This document shows positions 26,583-35,979 of a DNA stretch of 64,000 bases, one piece after another (position 1 is the first letter of the stretch; every line of letters begins with the position of its first letter). Below the pieces are notes generated by a model. It did no database searches. It was not told where the DNA came from and saw nothing but the letters and a program-made list of their open reading frames with translations. Where the stretch lies: contig CANMFM010000001.1 of assembly GCA_947497175.1 (NCBI GenBank), positions 1 to 64,000 on the forward strand, read 5' to 3'. The DNA is from an uncultured Aquimarina sp. (GTDB lineage: Bacteria; Bacteroidota; Bacteroidia; Flavobacteriales; Flavobacteriaceae). The translations under genes and the position numbers were made by a program.

Positions 26583-27584
26583 ATGAAGAAATTAATTTTA
26601 CTTACTTTAGTACTTGTCACTTTTTTGTGTTGCGAAAAAACCGATGATTCGTTTACAGAACAGCCACCGGCTAAAAATCTAAATAATCAAAACTTTCGTC
26701 TGGATCTGGCATATTATCATGCGCCTGTGCATTATCAGGACGTAGATAGAACGGGTTCTCATGGGCTAGAAGGTAAAGCAGATTACATTACGAGATATGA
26801 TTTTGATGGGGACCTTAATGCAAAGAATAATTGGGACAATATCTCTGACTCATCCAAAAAAGGAAATGCCGTAGGATATTACTCTGTAGTTGAAACCGTT
26901 ACACATTACTTCATTACTTATGCATTTTTTCATCCTAGGGATTGGACAGATATCTGGTTTCTATATCATTTTGATGAACATGAGAATGATCTTGAAGGGG
27001 TACTTACTATTGTTAAAAAAGATGATACTCCTTACGGAAAGGCTTTAGGTGCAGTTACCGTGTTTCATTCTGATTTTTATTCTTATAAGGCTCCAGATTC
27101 TGAGCTTACCAGCGGGAACGAAGGAATAGATGGTACGCTAACATTACAAAATGATAATGGGCTAAATCGTTTTAAAACCTCTGCTGAAGCTAAAGGGCAT
27201 GGTATAAAAGCGCATGCCAAGCAAAAACCGGGAGGAAGCGACTATATAGTATATTATCCAAGCAAAACAACCAGCGAGTATCCTTCAGATATCTACGATA
27301 GAAATGTAAAATATAAATTAGTTGATATATTTGAAAATGAAGGGATGTGGGATCAAAGATTTAACACCAGCTTATTTAGTAACGGTAAATCATTTCAAAA
27401 GTCTTATGGCAATGGATCTGCAAATGCTCCCTGGAATTGGGATGATAAAGATGATGGAGATAATCAGGGTCTATTAAAAGGTGGCATTGCATATTATCCT
27501 GCTCATCTTGTTGACGAATATTTTAATGGGTTGGGTAGTTTTAATAAAACATATACCTATAATCCTTATCTTGATATTAAATAA
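26583..27584 (+). CDS. lipoprotein of unknown function with H-E-N-D-x-E motif
   Basis: 333 residues. Lipoprotein signal MKKLILLTLVLVTFLCC, then EKTDDS. The mature part has a pattern rich in His, Asp and Trp: YYHAPVHYQDVD (49-60), HYFITYAFFHPRDWTD (109-124), then HENDLEGVLTIV (about 132-143). A His/Asp segment followed by HxNDxEG recalls the GHRHDWE core of NPP1-like and Vps62-like folds, but I cannot assign it to a family with confidence. The C-terminal half has aromatic motifs such as NAPWNWDD. Monocistronic, with a terminator just after. Confidence 0.6.
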   Translation: MKKLILLTLVLVTFLCCEKTDDSFTEQPPAKNLNNQNFRLDLAYYHAPVHYQDVDRTGSHGLEGKADYITRYDFDGDLNAKNNWDNISDSSKKGNAVGYYSVVETVTHYFITYAFFHPRDWTDIWFLYHFDEHENDLEGVLTIVKKDDTPYGKALGAVTVFHSDFYSYKAPDSELTSGNEGIDGTLTLQNDNGLNRFKTSAEAKGHGIKAHAKQKPGGSDYIVYYPSKTTSEYPSDIYDRNVKYKLVDIFENEGMWDQRFNTSLFSNGKSFQKSYGNGSANAPWNWDDKDDGDNQGLLKGGIAYYPAHLVDEYFNGLGSFNKTYTYNPYLDIK

Positions 27585-27607
27585 ACATACCATAACATAA
27601 AGATTTT

Positions 27608-27632
27608 AAAAGGCCAATTCTGGCCTTTTTTT
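27608..27632 (+). terminator. rho-independent terminator
   Basis: AAAAGGCCA, loop ATTC, TGGCCTTTTTTT; ends the lipoprotein gene at 27584. Confidence 0.88.
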
Positions 27633-27780
27633 GTTTAAAGATGTGAGTGCAAAAGAGGTAGAAACAGCATGTTAAAATATGGTAAAACATTAAGTTACAG
27701 TAAGAAATATCTTATTAAATCTTTCCTTTAGTTAAGAAAACCCCTAAAAGTTTGGTATTTTTGATAGATATCTCATTATC

Positions 27781-29049
27781 ATGAAAACGTATTTTAGCAC
27801 CTTATTTTCTCTTTTATTGTTGTTTATGCTTCTCGCATGTAGCAGTGATGACGACAATTTTAATCCTATCGATACAGGTTCTATGCCTGTAGATCCTACC
27901 GATCCTAATCCTACTTCTAATCTTTGTGAAAATGGTATCGCCGCAGGAATATACCCTTGTAGTGGGTTTGATTTGGTCTCCAGGATTTCTTTGAGCACCA
28001 TGGGTGGCGGTAGAGGTAACGATAGTTGGGGGTGGACAGACCCAAATAATGGAAAAGAATATGCACTAGTTGGTCTGGATAATGGAACTGCATTTATTGA
28101 TATTTCTGCTCCTGATACTCCAGTATATTTAGGAAAGCTCCCTACGGCTACAGTAAGTAGCCAGTGGAGAGATGTAAAAGTCTATCAAAACCATGCTTTT
28201 ATAGTTAGCGAAGCGGTAAATCATGGAATGCAGGTTTTCGACCTTACAAGATTACGTAATGTAACCAATCCACCTGAAACTTTTAATGCGGATTTTCATT
28301 TTACCGATTTTGGTAGTGCGCACAATATTGTAATTAATGAAGATTCTGGTTTTGCATATGCAGTTGGTACAAGTAGAGCCGGTGTTTATCAAGGAGGACC
28401 GGTATTTATTAATATACAAGACCCTAAAAACCCTATTGCCGCCGGTGGATTTCTTTCTACCGGAGATAGGGCCTATAGCCATGACGCACAAGTCATAAAT
28501 TACCAGGGACCAGATACCAATTACACAGGTAAAGAAATATTAATAGGAAGTAATGAGATCGAAGTTGTGATAGCAGATATAACCGACAAAAACAATCCTG
28601 TAACCATATCTACAATTAAATATTCTGATGTAGGATATACCCATCAAGGATGGTTTACCGAGGATATGAAGTACTTTATATTAGGTGATGAAACAGACGA
28701 ACAAGGAATAGGATTTAATACCCGAACTATTATTTTTGATTTTACAGATCTTGATACGCCCAAATTTCATATGAATTATACCGGTCCCACTCCGGCAATA
28801 GATCATAATGGATATGTAAAAGGAAATTTATTCTATTTAGCTAATTACAGGGCGGGCATTCGTGTAATAGATATTTCTGATATTGGAAACAAAAATATCC
28901 GCGAGGTTGGTTTCTTTGACACATATCCAACCAGTGATAGTGCAAGTTTTAACGGTGCATGGAATGTATATCCTTATTTTGAAAGCGGAAATATAGTGAT
29001 AAGTGACATTGAAAAAGGGTTTTTATTGATTCGTCCTAGCACTCCATAA
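27781..29049 (+). CDS. choice-of-anchor B family (LVIVD-repeat) lipoprotein
   Basis: 422 residues. Lipoprotein signal MKTYFSTLFSLLLLFMLLAC (Cys20) followed by SSDDD. The rest is the choice-of-anchor-B / LVIVD beta-propeller: SLSTMGGGRGNDSWGWTDPNNGKEYALVGLDNGTAFIDIS, VYLGKLPT, WRDVKVYQNHAFIVSEA, HGMQVFDLTRLR, SAHNIVINEDSGFAYAVG and DHNGYVKGNLFYLANYRAGIRVIDISD. The name reflects that homologues use different anchors, and this window shows it: this copy is lipid-anchored, while the next gene carries the same domain with a T9SS signal. Function unknown. Upstream of the propeller-MbnP-MbnH genes. Confidence 0.88.
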   Translation: MKTYFSTLFSLLLLFMLLACSSDDDNFNPIDTGSMPVDPTDPNPTSNLCENGIAAGIYPCSGFDLVSRISLSTMGGGRGNDSWGWTDPNNGKEYALVGLDNGTAFIDISAPDTPVYLGKLPTATVSSQWRDVKVYQNHAFIVSEAVNHGMQVFDLTRLRNVTNPPETFNADFHFTDFGSAHNIVINEDSGFAYAVGTSRAGVYQGGPVFINIQDPKNPIAAGGFLSTGDRAYSHDAQVINYQGPDTNYTGKEILIGSNEIEVVIADITDKNNPVTISTIKYSDVGYTHQGWFTEDMKYFILGDETDEQGIGFNTRTIIFDFTDLDTPKFHMNYTGPTPAIDHNGYVKGNLFYLANYRAGIRVIDISDIGNKNIREVGFFDTYPTSDSASFNGAWNVYPYFESGNIVISDIEKGFLLIRPSTP

Positions 29050-29384
29050 TAATCGTCTACAAATAGTATAATCTACTTTTCTATTAGTCTAAAGTATACA
29101 CCGTAAGCAGAGAGAGGATTTCCTTTAGAACTAACTGTAGCATAATTTAATTGCAGTATTGTTTGTACCGAAATTTGTTATTTTAACAAAAGCTTAGGTT
29201 TACATGAAAACCCATGTGTTTTAATCCATTTCAAAGTGTTAATAAGTGTTAAAAATTTGCCTATTTTATTCGCTTTTACTTCATATCCAAAAATAAAATC
29301 AATAAATTAGTTAATTATTTGAAATTTAAACTGTTAAATATGGCATAAAACTAATTTTTACCTAACTCTTAAAACACAAACTCA
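29050..29384 (+). other. intergenic leader, no gene seen
   Basis: 335 AT-rich bases between the two LVIVD genes. No perfect TAnnTTTG box or terminator was found; TTAATTATTTG near 29310-29320 is only a partial match. The last 40 bases (CTAACTCTTAAAAC just before the ATG) resemble the leader before 26583, which may hint at a shared expression signal. Confidence 0.4.
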
Positions 29385-32084
29385 ATGAAAAATTTAACTA
29401 CTGTTTTTATACTGCTATTTATAGCAGTGCACTCCTATAGCCAAACCCCATGTCAAAATGGATTCGCCGGTTCTTTTCCATGTAACGATTACGATTTAAT
29501 GTCTCAGATTTCTCTTTCAACCATGAATGCTGGTGAAGGAAATGATAGTTGGGGATGGACAGATCCAACAAATGGAAGAGAATATGCGCTTATTGGTCTT
29601 AACAATGGAACTGCATTTATAGACATATCTAATCCTACTAATCCAGTTTATCTCGGTAAATTGCCTACTGCAACCAGTAATAGTTCCTGGAGAGATGTAA
29701 AAGTATATAAAGATCATGCTTTTATTGTGAGTGAAGCTTCTGGTCATGGGATGCAGGTTTTTGATCTTACACGACTACGTAACGTATCAAATCCACCACA
29801 GACATTTACAGCTGATGCAAGGTATACAGAATTTGGAAATGCGCATAATATTGTGATTAATGAAGATACTGGTTTTGCTTATGTCGTGGGGGCACAAAGA
29901 AGCTCTGGTCCGTACAGAGGGGGACCGCTTTTTATTAATATTCAAGATCCAAAAAACCCAATTAATGCCGGAGGGTTTTTATCTGGTGGACAAAGAGCAT
30001 ATACACATGATGCTCAGGTAGTAACCTATACAGGACCTGATAGTAATTATACAGGTAGAGAGATACTTATAGGAAGTAATGAGATCGAAGTTGTGATAGC
30101 AGATATAACAGACAAAGCTAACCCAGTAACCTTATCCACTATAAAATACGCTGATGTAGGGTATACTCATCAAGGTTGGTTTACTGAAGATATGAGATAT
30201 TTTATTTTGGGAGATGAAACCGATGAGCAAGGAGTTGGATTTAATACCCGAACAATTATTTTTGATTTTCTGGATTTGGACAACCCTAAAGAACATATGA
30301 TATACACAGGTCCGACCGCTGCAATAGATCATAATGGATATGTAAAAGGAGATAAATTTTATCTCGCAAATTATAGAGCAGGGATTAGAGTTATTGATAT
30401 CTCGGATATTGGCAATAAAAATATAACAGAAATAGGTTCTTTTGATACCTACCCTTCTAATAATGGCGCTGCTTTTAATGGAGTATGGAATGTATATCCA
30501 TATTTTAATAGTGGTAATATAGTAATAAGCGATATTGAAGGAGGATTCTTCTTAGTACGTCAAAGTACTCCTGTGGTATGTCAGGCAACAACACCAATAT
30601 CGGTCACGGCATCTAATATAGGATCAACAGATGCTACTATAAGTTGGAATTCAGTTGCAGGAGCAAATTACGATGTACGATATCGAGTTATGGGTACCTC
30701 TTCTTGGACAACCCTTTCGGTTTCTAGTACCTCATATACCATCTCTGGTCTTTCTCCAACAACACAATATGAGGTTCAGGTTAGAAGTAAATGCTCAGAC
30801 GGTAGTATCTCACAATACAGTACTTCAACTAATTTTACAACAATAGCAGTACAATTAAATTACTGTGATTCTAACGGGAACAATGTTTCTGATGAGTATA
30901 TTAGCACTGTATCACTAGGCAGTATAAATAATAATTCTGGAGCTTCTTCCGGAGGGTATGAATTTTATAGCAATCTCAACACAGACTTAGTAAAAGGAAG
31001 CACAAATACAATTTCAATAATTCCAACATGGACTGGCACTATATACAGCGAAGGCTACAGCGTATGGATTGATTATAATCAAGATGGAGATTTTACAGAT
31101 TCTGGAGAGCAAGTATGGTCCCAGAGTGCAACCAGGGATACTCCTGTTAGTGGTACTTTTTCAATTCCGGAAAATGCAGCGTTAGGTTCGACCAGAATGC
31201 GGGTTTCAATGAAATATAATGGTATTCCAACATCTTGCGAATCTTTTCAATATGGAGAAGTAGAAGATTACATCGTAAATATAACTAATGATGGTGGAGG
31301 TCCGGGAGGGGACGCATGTACAGGAGGAATATCATCTTTTCCCTACAGTGAGGGATTTGAAAATACTTTAGGTTCCTGGTCGCAGTCTTTAGCAGACGAT
31401 ATCGATTGGACAATAGATGCTAATGGAACTCCTTCAAGAAATACAGGTCCGTCGACTGCAGATCAAGGAACATATTATCTATATGTAGAGGCCTCAGGAA
31501 ACGGAACCGGATATCCTAATAAACAGGCAATTCTAACCTCACCTTGTTTTGATCTCAGTACTGCTACATCTGCAACATTTTCATTTGCTTATCACATGTT
31601 TGGTGCCACAAATATGGGAAGTATAGCGGTCGAAGCCTCATCAAATGACGGAGCTTCATGGACAAGCTTATGGAGCCAAACGGGTAATCAAGGAAATGCT
31701 TGGAATACCATTAGTCTTAATATATCTCAATATGCAGGAGGTGCACTAAAATTAAGATTTAATAGAGTAACCGGGTCTACCTGGCAAGCCGATATCGCTA
31801 TTGATGACATCTCGATCACTAGTGATAGTACTATTAATAGTACCGCTGCGATAGATAATAAAATAAAATTAATTATATTTCCTAATCCAGTAGAAGCAGC
31901 TATTAATATCTCACCAACAATTGATAAATCTGCAAACTATGAAATTAGAAACTTCTTAGGGCAATTGATAAAAGAAGGTACCGTTATTAATACTATAAAT
32001 GTAAATAGTTTAAAATCCGGATCATATTTCCTGAGAGTGATTACTGATAACAAAGTTTTATCAAGTCGTTTTATTAAGAAATAA
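29385..32084 (+). CDS. secreted choice-of-anchor B protein with FN3, GEVED and T9SS sorting domain
   Basis: 899 residues. Signal peptide MKNLTTVFILLFIAVHSYS. Domains: LVIVD propeller (about 22-395), closely similar to the lipoprotein encoded just upstream; a fibronectin type III domain (about 400-487: TDATISWNSVAGANYDVRYR... YTISGLSPTTQYEVQVRS); a GEVED domain (about 493-640, with VWIDYNQDGDF and FQYGEVEDYIV); a MAM-like jelly roll (about 655-810, YPNKQAILTSPCFDLS and WQADIAIDDI); and a C-terminal type IX secretion signal (about 825-899, IFPNPVEAAINI ... GSYFLRVITDNKVLSSRFIKK). It should be exported through T9SS and attached to or released from the cell surface. Confidence 0.9.
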   Translation: MKNLTTVFILLFIAVHSYSQTPCQNGFAGSFPCNDYDLMSQISLSTMNAGEGNDSWGWTDPTNGREYALIGLNNGTAFIDISNPTNPVYLGKLPTATSNSSWRDVKVYKDHAFIVSEASGHGMQVFDLTRLRNVSNPPQTFTADARYTEFGNAHNIVINEDTGFAYVVGAQRSSGPYRGGPLFINIQDPKNPINAGGFLSGGQRAYTHDAQVVTYTGPDSNYTGREILIGSNEIEVVIADITDKANPVTLSTIKYADVGYTHQGWFTEDMRYFILGDETDEQGVGFNTRTIIFDFLDLDNPKEHMIYTGPTAAIDHNGYVKGDKFYLANYRAGIRVIDISDIGNKNITEIGSFDTYPSNNGAAFNGVWNVYPYFNSGNIVISDIEGGFFLVRQSTPVVCQATTPISVTASNIGSTDATISWNSVAGANYDVRYRVMGTSSWTTLSVSSTSYTISGLSPTTQYEVQVRSKCSDGSISQYSTSTNFTTIAVQLNYCDSNGNNVSDEYISTVSLGSINNNSGASSGGYEFYSNLNTDLVKGSTNTISIIPTWTGTIYSEGYSVWIDYNQDGDFTDSGEQVWSQSATRDTPVSGTFSIPENAALGSTRMRVSMKYNGIPTSCESFQYGEVEDYIVNITNDGGGPGGDACTGGISSFPYSEGFENTLGSWSQSLADDIDWTIDANGTPSRNTGPSTADQGTYYLYVEASGNGTGYPNKQAILTSPCFDLSTATSATFSFAYHMFGATNMGSIAVEASSNDGASWTSLWSQTGNQGNAWNTISLNISQYAGGALKLRFNRVTGSTWQADIAIDDISITSDSTINSTAAIDNKIKLIIFPNPVEAAINISPTIDKSANYEIRNFLGQLIKEGTVINTINVNSLKSGSYFLRVITDNKVLSSRFIKK

Positions 32085-32110
32085 CGATAAAAACAACAAA
32101 GATTTAAAAA

Positions 32111-33481
32111 ATGAGATTTTTTAGGTATGTTTTACTTTTGGGATTAGCTTCTGTAGTGTTCACTACCGGATGTAGTAGTGACGATAGCGAAGCTCAAAAT
32201 CCAGTGAGCGAACCTGACCCGGATCCTGTTCAAGGAGAAGACCAGGTCGATTGGATCAAAACTTTTGGAGGAACTAATGAAGATAATGCACTGTCACTGG
32301 TAGAAGCCAGTGACGGTGGTTATGTTCTTGCCGGATATACACAAAGTATCGATGGTGATATTACTGATAAAAGTGCAACTGATAGCGATTATTGGGTGTT
32401 AAAACTCTCAAAAACAGGAACGGTTTTGTGGAGTAAAACTTTTGGAGGTTCTGCAGATGATAGAGCAGAAAAAATTATTAAAACCACTGATGGCGGGTAT
32501 GCCCTTGTTGGATATAGCCGAAGCCTAGATGAAGACGTAGCAGCAAATGCCGGGTTACAGGATTATTGGATTGTTAAAATAAATGCCGAAGGAAATATAC
32601 AATGGGAAAAAAGCTTTGGATTCTCGGGTATCGATAGAGCGTTTTCTTTAGTGCAAACCCAAGATGGCGGATACTTTATAACTGGGTTTCTTGATGTAAC
32701 AGCCAGTGGAGGTGAAGGAAACGATAATCGCAGTAGTTCTCAAAAACATGGAGTTGGAGAATTTTGGGGGATTAAACTTGATGCTTCAGGAGAAAAAGAA
32801 TGGCGTCGATACTTTGGTGGAAGCAATAACGACCGTAGTTACGATGCTGTTCAAACTCAAGATGGTGGATTTTTGATGATAGGCTCTTCAGAAAGTGTAG
32901 ATTTTGATGTCACAAATAGTAAAGGAAGCTATGATTTTTGGGCAGTTAAAATAAATGCCGAAGGAACAAAGTTATGGCAAAAGTCATACGGTGGATCAGA
33001 GATTGACGTAGGATACGCAATTGCCGATAGTGGCGATGGAAAATTTCTTATAGTCGGAGATTCTAGAAGCGCTGATGGTGATATTACTAAAGCAAACGGA
33101 AATGCAGATCTTTGGGTAATCCAAATTGATGGAAATGGGAATCTAATCTGGGAAAAATCCATAGGAGGTACCGAGTTTGATACCGGCCGAAGTATCTTCA
33201 AAATGCAAAACGGGAATTATGTCATTACGGGCAACTCTAGAAGTAGCAATGTGGATCTAACGCTAAACAGAGGTCAAAGTGATGCTTTAGGGATTATCAT
33301 TAACGGTAATGGAGAAATACAATGGAAAATTACCAATGGAGGAACTTTAGCTGAGTTCGGAGAAGGTTGTATAGAAACAAGCGACAAGAAGATTATTATC
33401 GTAGGTAATTCTGAAAGTAGCGACTTTGATATTCCAAATAATAAAGGATCTAAAGACGCATTGATTATTAAATATAAATAA
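32111..33481 (+). CDS. seven-repeat beta-propeller lipoprotein
   Basis: 456 residues. Lipoprotein signal ending VFTTGC (Cys21), then SSDD. The rest is seven repeats of roughly 55-65 residues, each of the form W-x-K-(T/S)-(F/Y)-G-G-x3-D ... DGGY-x-(L/I)-x-G-x-(S/T)-x-S ... D-x-W-x-(V/I)-K. The repeat starts are WIKTFGG, WSKTFGG, WEKSFGF, WRRYFGG, WQKSYGG, WEKSIGG and WKITNGG. Seven repeats fit a closed seven-bladed propeller. Each repeat carries an acidic S-x-D-x-D loop (for example SIDGDITD, SADGDITK), which may bind calcium. It starts 26 bases after the T9SS protein and ends 10 bases before mbnP, so it is part of one operon. Confidence 0.85.
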   Translation: MRFFRYVLLLGLASVVFTTGCSSDDSEAQNPVSEPDPDPVQGEDQVDWIKTFGGTNEDNALSLVEASDGGYVLAGYTQSIDGDITDKSATDSDYWVLKLSKTGTVLWSKTFGGSADDRAEKIIKTTDGGYALVGYSRSLDEDVAANAGLQDYWIVKINAEGNIQWEKSFGFSGIDRAFSLVQTQDGGYFITGFLDVTASGGEGNDNRSSSQKHGVGEFWGIKLDASGEKEWRRYFGGSNNDRSYDAVQTQDGGFLMIGSSESVDFDVTNSKGSYDFWAVKINAEGTKLWQKSYGGSEIDVGYAIADSGDGKFLIVGDSRSADGDITKANGNADLWVIQIDGNGNLIWEKSIGGTEFDTGRSIFKMQNGNYVITGNSRSSNVDLTLNRGQSDALGIIINGNGEIQWKITNGGTLAEFGEGCIETSDKKIIIVGNSESSDFDIPNNKGSKDALIIKYK

Positions 33482-33491
33482 GAAACACATA

Positions 33492-34271
33492 ATGAAAAGA
33501 ATAATATATATCCTTTTAGTACTAGCAATCAGTGTATTATCATGTAAGGATGATGATAACAACCCTGTCATACCTCAAGAGACATTTGGTACGGTTGCAC
33601 TTGATTTTAAAAACACAATCAATAACAGTGGTATCGAATTAGGTACTGACTCGTATACAAATCAAAGTAATGAAGAGTACATTATTACAGAATTAAAATA
33701 TATCATAAGCAATATTGTCTTAATTAAAGCTAATGGAGAAGCATTTGTATATCCCGTAGATCGGAGCTATTTTGTAATTAATGAAGAGGTAGTAGCAAGT
33801 CAAAAAATAAACCTCGCTGATATTAGTGCTGGTGAATATACCAAAATAAGATTTGGTTTTGGAGTAGAAGCGTCTAAATATCCTTTTGAGTCTGGTATGG
33901 CTGATTTTATTCCAACTGCCGAGGATAATGGAATGTTATGGTCGTGGTCTGCCGGATATAAATTCCTTAAATTTGAGGGTACATTTACATTTGAGACTAA
34001 AGTAGACGAAGATTTTATAATTCATGTGGGTAGCCATGGGGCGACATTAGATAATTATCAGGAAATAACATTAGAGTTGCCTAGTCCATTAACCATAGCA
34101 GAATCATCCACACCAGAAATAGCAATAAATGTCGATATAGCCAAAGTTTTCGATAGCATCAATATACATTCTTTGAATAAAGCTAGTAATGTACAGGTGG
34201 ATCCAGAAAATGCTCCCAAAATTGCAAAAAATGTAAGTACCATGTTCAATGTAACAGGTGTTACTAATTAA
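33492..34271 (+). CDS. MbnP-like copper-binding lipoprotein
   Basis: 259 residues. Lipoprotein signal ending SVLSC (Cys18), then KDDDN. The sequence matches the MbnP family, first described beside methanobactin genes: VALDFKNTINN, YIITELKYIISNIVL, AGEYTKIRFGFGVE and the hallmark NGMLWSWSAGYKFLKFEG (147-164) with Trp150 and Trp152, followed by FIIHVGSHGA with His178 and His182. In the characterised protein the partner di-heme enzyme MbnH turns a Trp into kynurenine, which is needed to bind copper. The MbnH-like gene follows directly here (14-base overlap or 7-base gap depending on its start), supporting the same chemistry. No methanobactin genes are in the window. Confidence 0.87.
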   Translation: MKRIIYILLVLAISVLSCKDDDNNPVIPQETFGTVALDFKNTINNSGIELGTDSYTNQSNEEYIITELKYIISNIVLIKANGEAFVYPVDRSYFVINEEVVASQKINLADISAGEYTKIRFGFGVEASKYPFESGMADFIPTAEDNGMLWSWSAGYKFLKFEGTFTFETKVDEDFIIHVGSHGATLDNYQEITLELPSPLTIAESSTPEIAINVDIAKVFDSINIHSLNKASNVQVDPENAPKIAKNVSTMFNVTGVTN

Positions 34272-35349
34272 AATAAAGTTGAAAATACTCTCCTATTATA
34301 TCATAATCATCCTTTTTGGAGCTTCATGCAGCTCCGAAAAGGATGATTACGTTTCTATTACACCAGCAGCAGAAGAGAATCAAAATGCTAAATTAGAATT
34401 TACGGTTCCAGCAAATTTTCCGGAGCCTAGTTATAATGTTTCACTCAACCCTCCTACCGAAAAAGGTTTTGAACTCGGTAAAAAACTATTTTATGATGGT
34501 AGGTTAGCTTCAGATGGTGTTATTTCTTGTGGATTTTGTCATATACAGGACTTCGCCTTTACCCATCATACCCATATTGTTAGTCATGGAGTTGATGGTG
34601 CTTTAGGTACACGTAATGCACAACCACTACATAATATGGCATTTATGAAAGAGTTTACATGGGATGGTGCTGTGATGCATCTAGATTTACAGCCCGTAGT
34701 GCCTATTACTGCAGAAGTAGAAATGAACGAAACCTTTAGCAGTATTTTCAAGAAATTAGAAGATGAACCCGAATATGTAACATTATTCGCTGAAGCATTC
34801 GAAGATCAAAAAATCAATGCTGAGAATATGCTTAAAGCACTTTCTCAATTTATGATCATGATGGTTTCCGCTAATTCTAAATATGATAAAATAGAAAGAA
34901 ATGAAGGCTCGGTTTTTACAGATCAGGAAAAAGCAGGGTTTGATCTTTTTAATACAAAATGCGCCTCTTGTCATTCAGGAACTCTTTTTACAGATCAGTC
35001 ATATCGTAATAATGGGCTTGCAATAGATCCACAGTACAATGATATAGGAAGAAAACGTGTAACGGGTCTGGATGAAGATATGCAAAAGTTTAAAGTGCCA
35101 AGCCTAAGAAATATTGAACTTACGTTTCCCTTTATGCATGATGGGAGATACAGAACATTAGAAGATGTTCTAAATCACTATAGCGATGGTATGGTAGACT
35201 CTGAAACCTTAGATCCAATGTTTACAGATGAAAGTGGTACTGTTGTTGGAATACCAATGACCGATCTGGAAAAGCAACAAATTATTGCGTTTCTAAAAAC
35301 GTTAACAGATGATGATTTTCTTAATGATCAGCGTTTTTCAGAATTTTAA
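34258..35349 (+). CDS. MbnH-like di-heme cytochrome c peroxidase family protein
   Basis: 363 residues from a GTG at 34258. A TTG at 34279, which would give MKILSYYIIIILFGASC as a clean lipoprotein signal 7 bases after the mbnP stop, is perhaps the truer start. Two c-heme sites are present: CGFCH (91-95) and CASCH (235-239). Other MauG/CcP features are GTRNAQPLHNMAFMKEFTWDGAVMHL (117-142, with the inter-heme-type Trp135) and VPSLRNIELTFPFMHDGRY in the C-terminal half. In the MbnH group the enzyme oxidises a Trp of MbnP to kynurenine. The genetic linkage to the MbnP-like gene argues for that role rather than plain peroxidase. It would act in the periplasm or on the membrane. Confidence 0.87.
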   Translation: MLLIKIKLKILSYYIIIILFGASCSSEKDDYVSITPAAEENQNAKLEFTVPANFPEPSYNVSLNPPTEKGFELGKKLFYDGRLASDGVISCGFCHIQDFAFTHHTHIVSHGVDGALGTRNAQPLHNMAFMKEFTWDGAVMHLDLQPVVPITAEVEMNETFSSIFKKLEDEPEYVTLFAEAFEDQKINAENMLKALSQFMIMMVSANSKYDKIERNEGSVFTDQEKAGFDLFNTKCASCHSGTLFTDQSYRNNGLAIDPQYNDIGRKRVTGLDEDMQKFKVPSLRNIELTFPFMHDGRYRTLEDVLNHYSDGMVDSETLDPMFTDESGTVVGIPMTDLEKQQIIAFLKTLTDDDFLNDQRFSEF

Positions 35350-35358
35350 TAACGTAGA

Positions 35359-35901
35359 TTATTTCCAATCCCATTGCACTATGTGCCAGGTAATGCCTTT
35401 GGCATCATATACAAGCAAGTCTGTAAACCCTATAGAATAGTGTGCCTGTAATGAACGATTATTGGTTGCAGCTACTTCGGTAATGAGTAGGTCGTATTTA
35501 GCCTTCAGTTCATCTCTCATTTTATGGTATAATCCTCTAAAAATTCCCTGTTTTCGATACTTCTTATCTACACATATTTGTCCCATTACAATATATGATA
35601 AGCTGTGATCTATTTGCATGTCTATTTTGGTAAACATAGGCTTTAAAACCTCGATATCATTCTTAAAATGCTCGACCATAGATAAAGCATATCCTACAAC
35701 AGCGTCACCATCTTTTGCAATACTATGAGGCTGTCGATCATTCATTTTTTTTAACATGTCCAAATCATGCTGCACCGTTACAAAACCTTCTATTTGCTTT
35801 TCCTTAATGGAGATCGAAGAAGATAGATTGTTCTTTTGAAGTTGAATTATTTGCTCTAATTCTTTTATTGTAGCTACCGTGGTATAGTCAATCTTTTTCA
35901 T
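35359..35901 (-). CDS. GNAT family N-acetyltransferase
   Basis: 180 residues. The acetyl-CoA site is in YIVMGQICVDKKYRKQGIFRGLYHKMRDEL (about 103-132), matching motif A of GNAT enzymes (Q/R-x2-G-x-G/A with G-I-F-R-G here), followed by LITEVAATNNRSLQAHYSIGFTDL (motif B). The N-terminal 90 residues are less conserved. Substrate unknown. It converges on the MbnH-like gene (9-base gap) and is divergent from bioF. Confidence 0.87.
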   Translation of the reverse strand: MKKIDYTTVATIKELEQIIQLQKNNLSSSISIKEKQIEGFVTVQHDLDMLKKMNDRQPHSIAKDGDAVVGYALSMVEHFKNDIEVLKPMFTKIDMQIDHSLSYIVMGQICVDKKYRKQGIFRGLYHKMRDELKAKYDLLITEVAATNNRSLQAHYSIGFTDLLVYDAKGITWHIVQWDWK

Positions 35902-35948
35902 TCTAATATAGATGCTTTAATAAGAGTAGATAAAGTTAATGCATTGTC

Positions 35949-35956
35949 TATCTTTG
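35949..35956 (+). promoter_or_regulatory. -7 promoter box of the biotin cluster
   Basis: TATCTTTG, perfect TAnnTTTG, 23 bases before the TTG at 35980. Since it lies inside the longest bioF frame (from 35944), it argues that the true start is 35980. Confidence 0.6.
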
Positions 35957-35979
35957 TAAAGATAACCAAAGCTAAAGGA

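Noticed and set aside
29050-29384. The spacer between the LVIVD genes as a possible small-RNA locus
   Set aside because: No promoter box of full quality and no terminator were found.
35944-35979. bioF start at the TTG at 35944
   Set aside because: The TAnnTTTG box at 35949-35956 lies inside it and homologues begin at MKTLPNKLQKKL, so 35980 is better.
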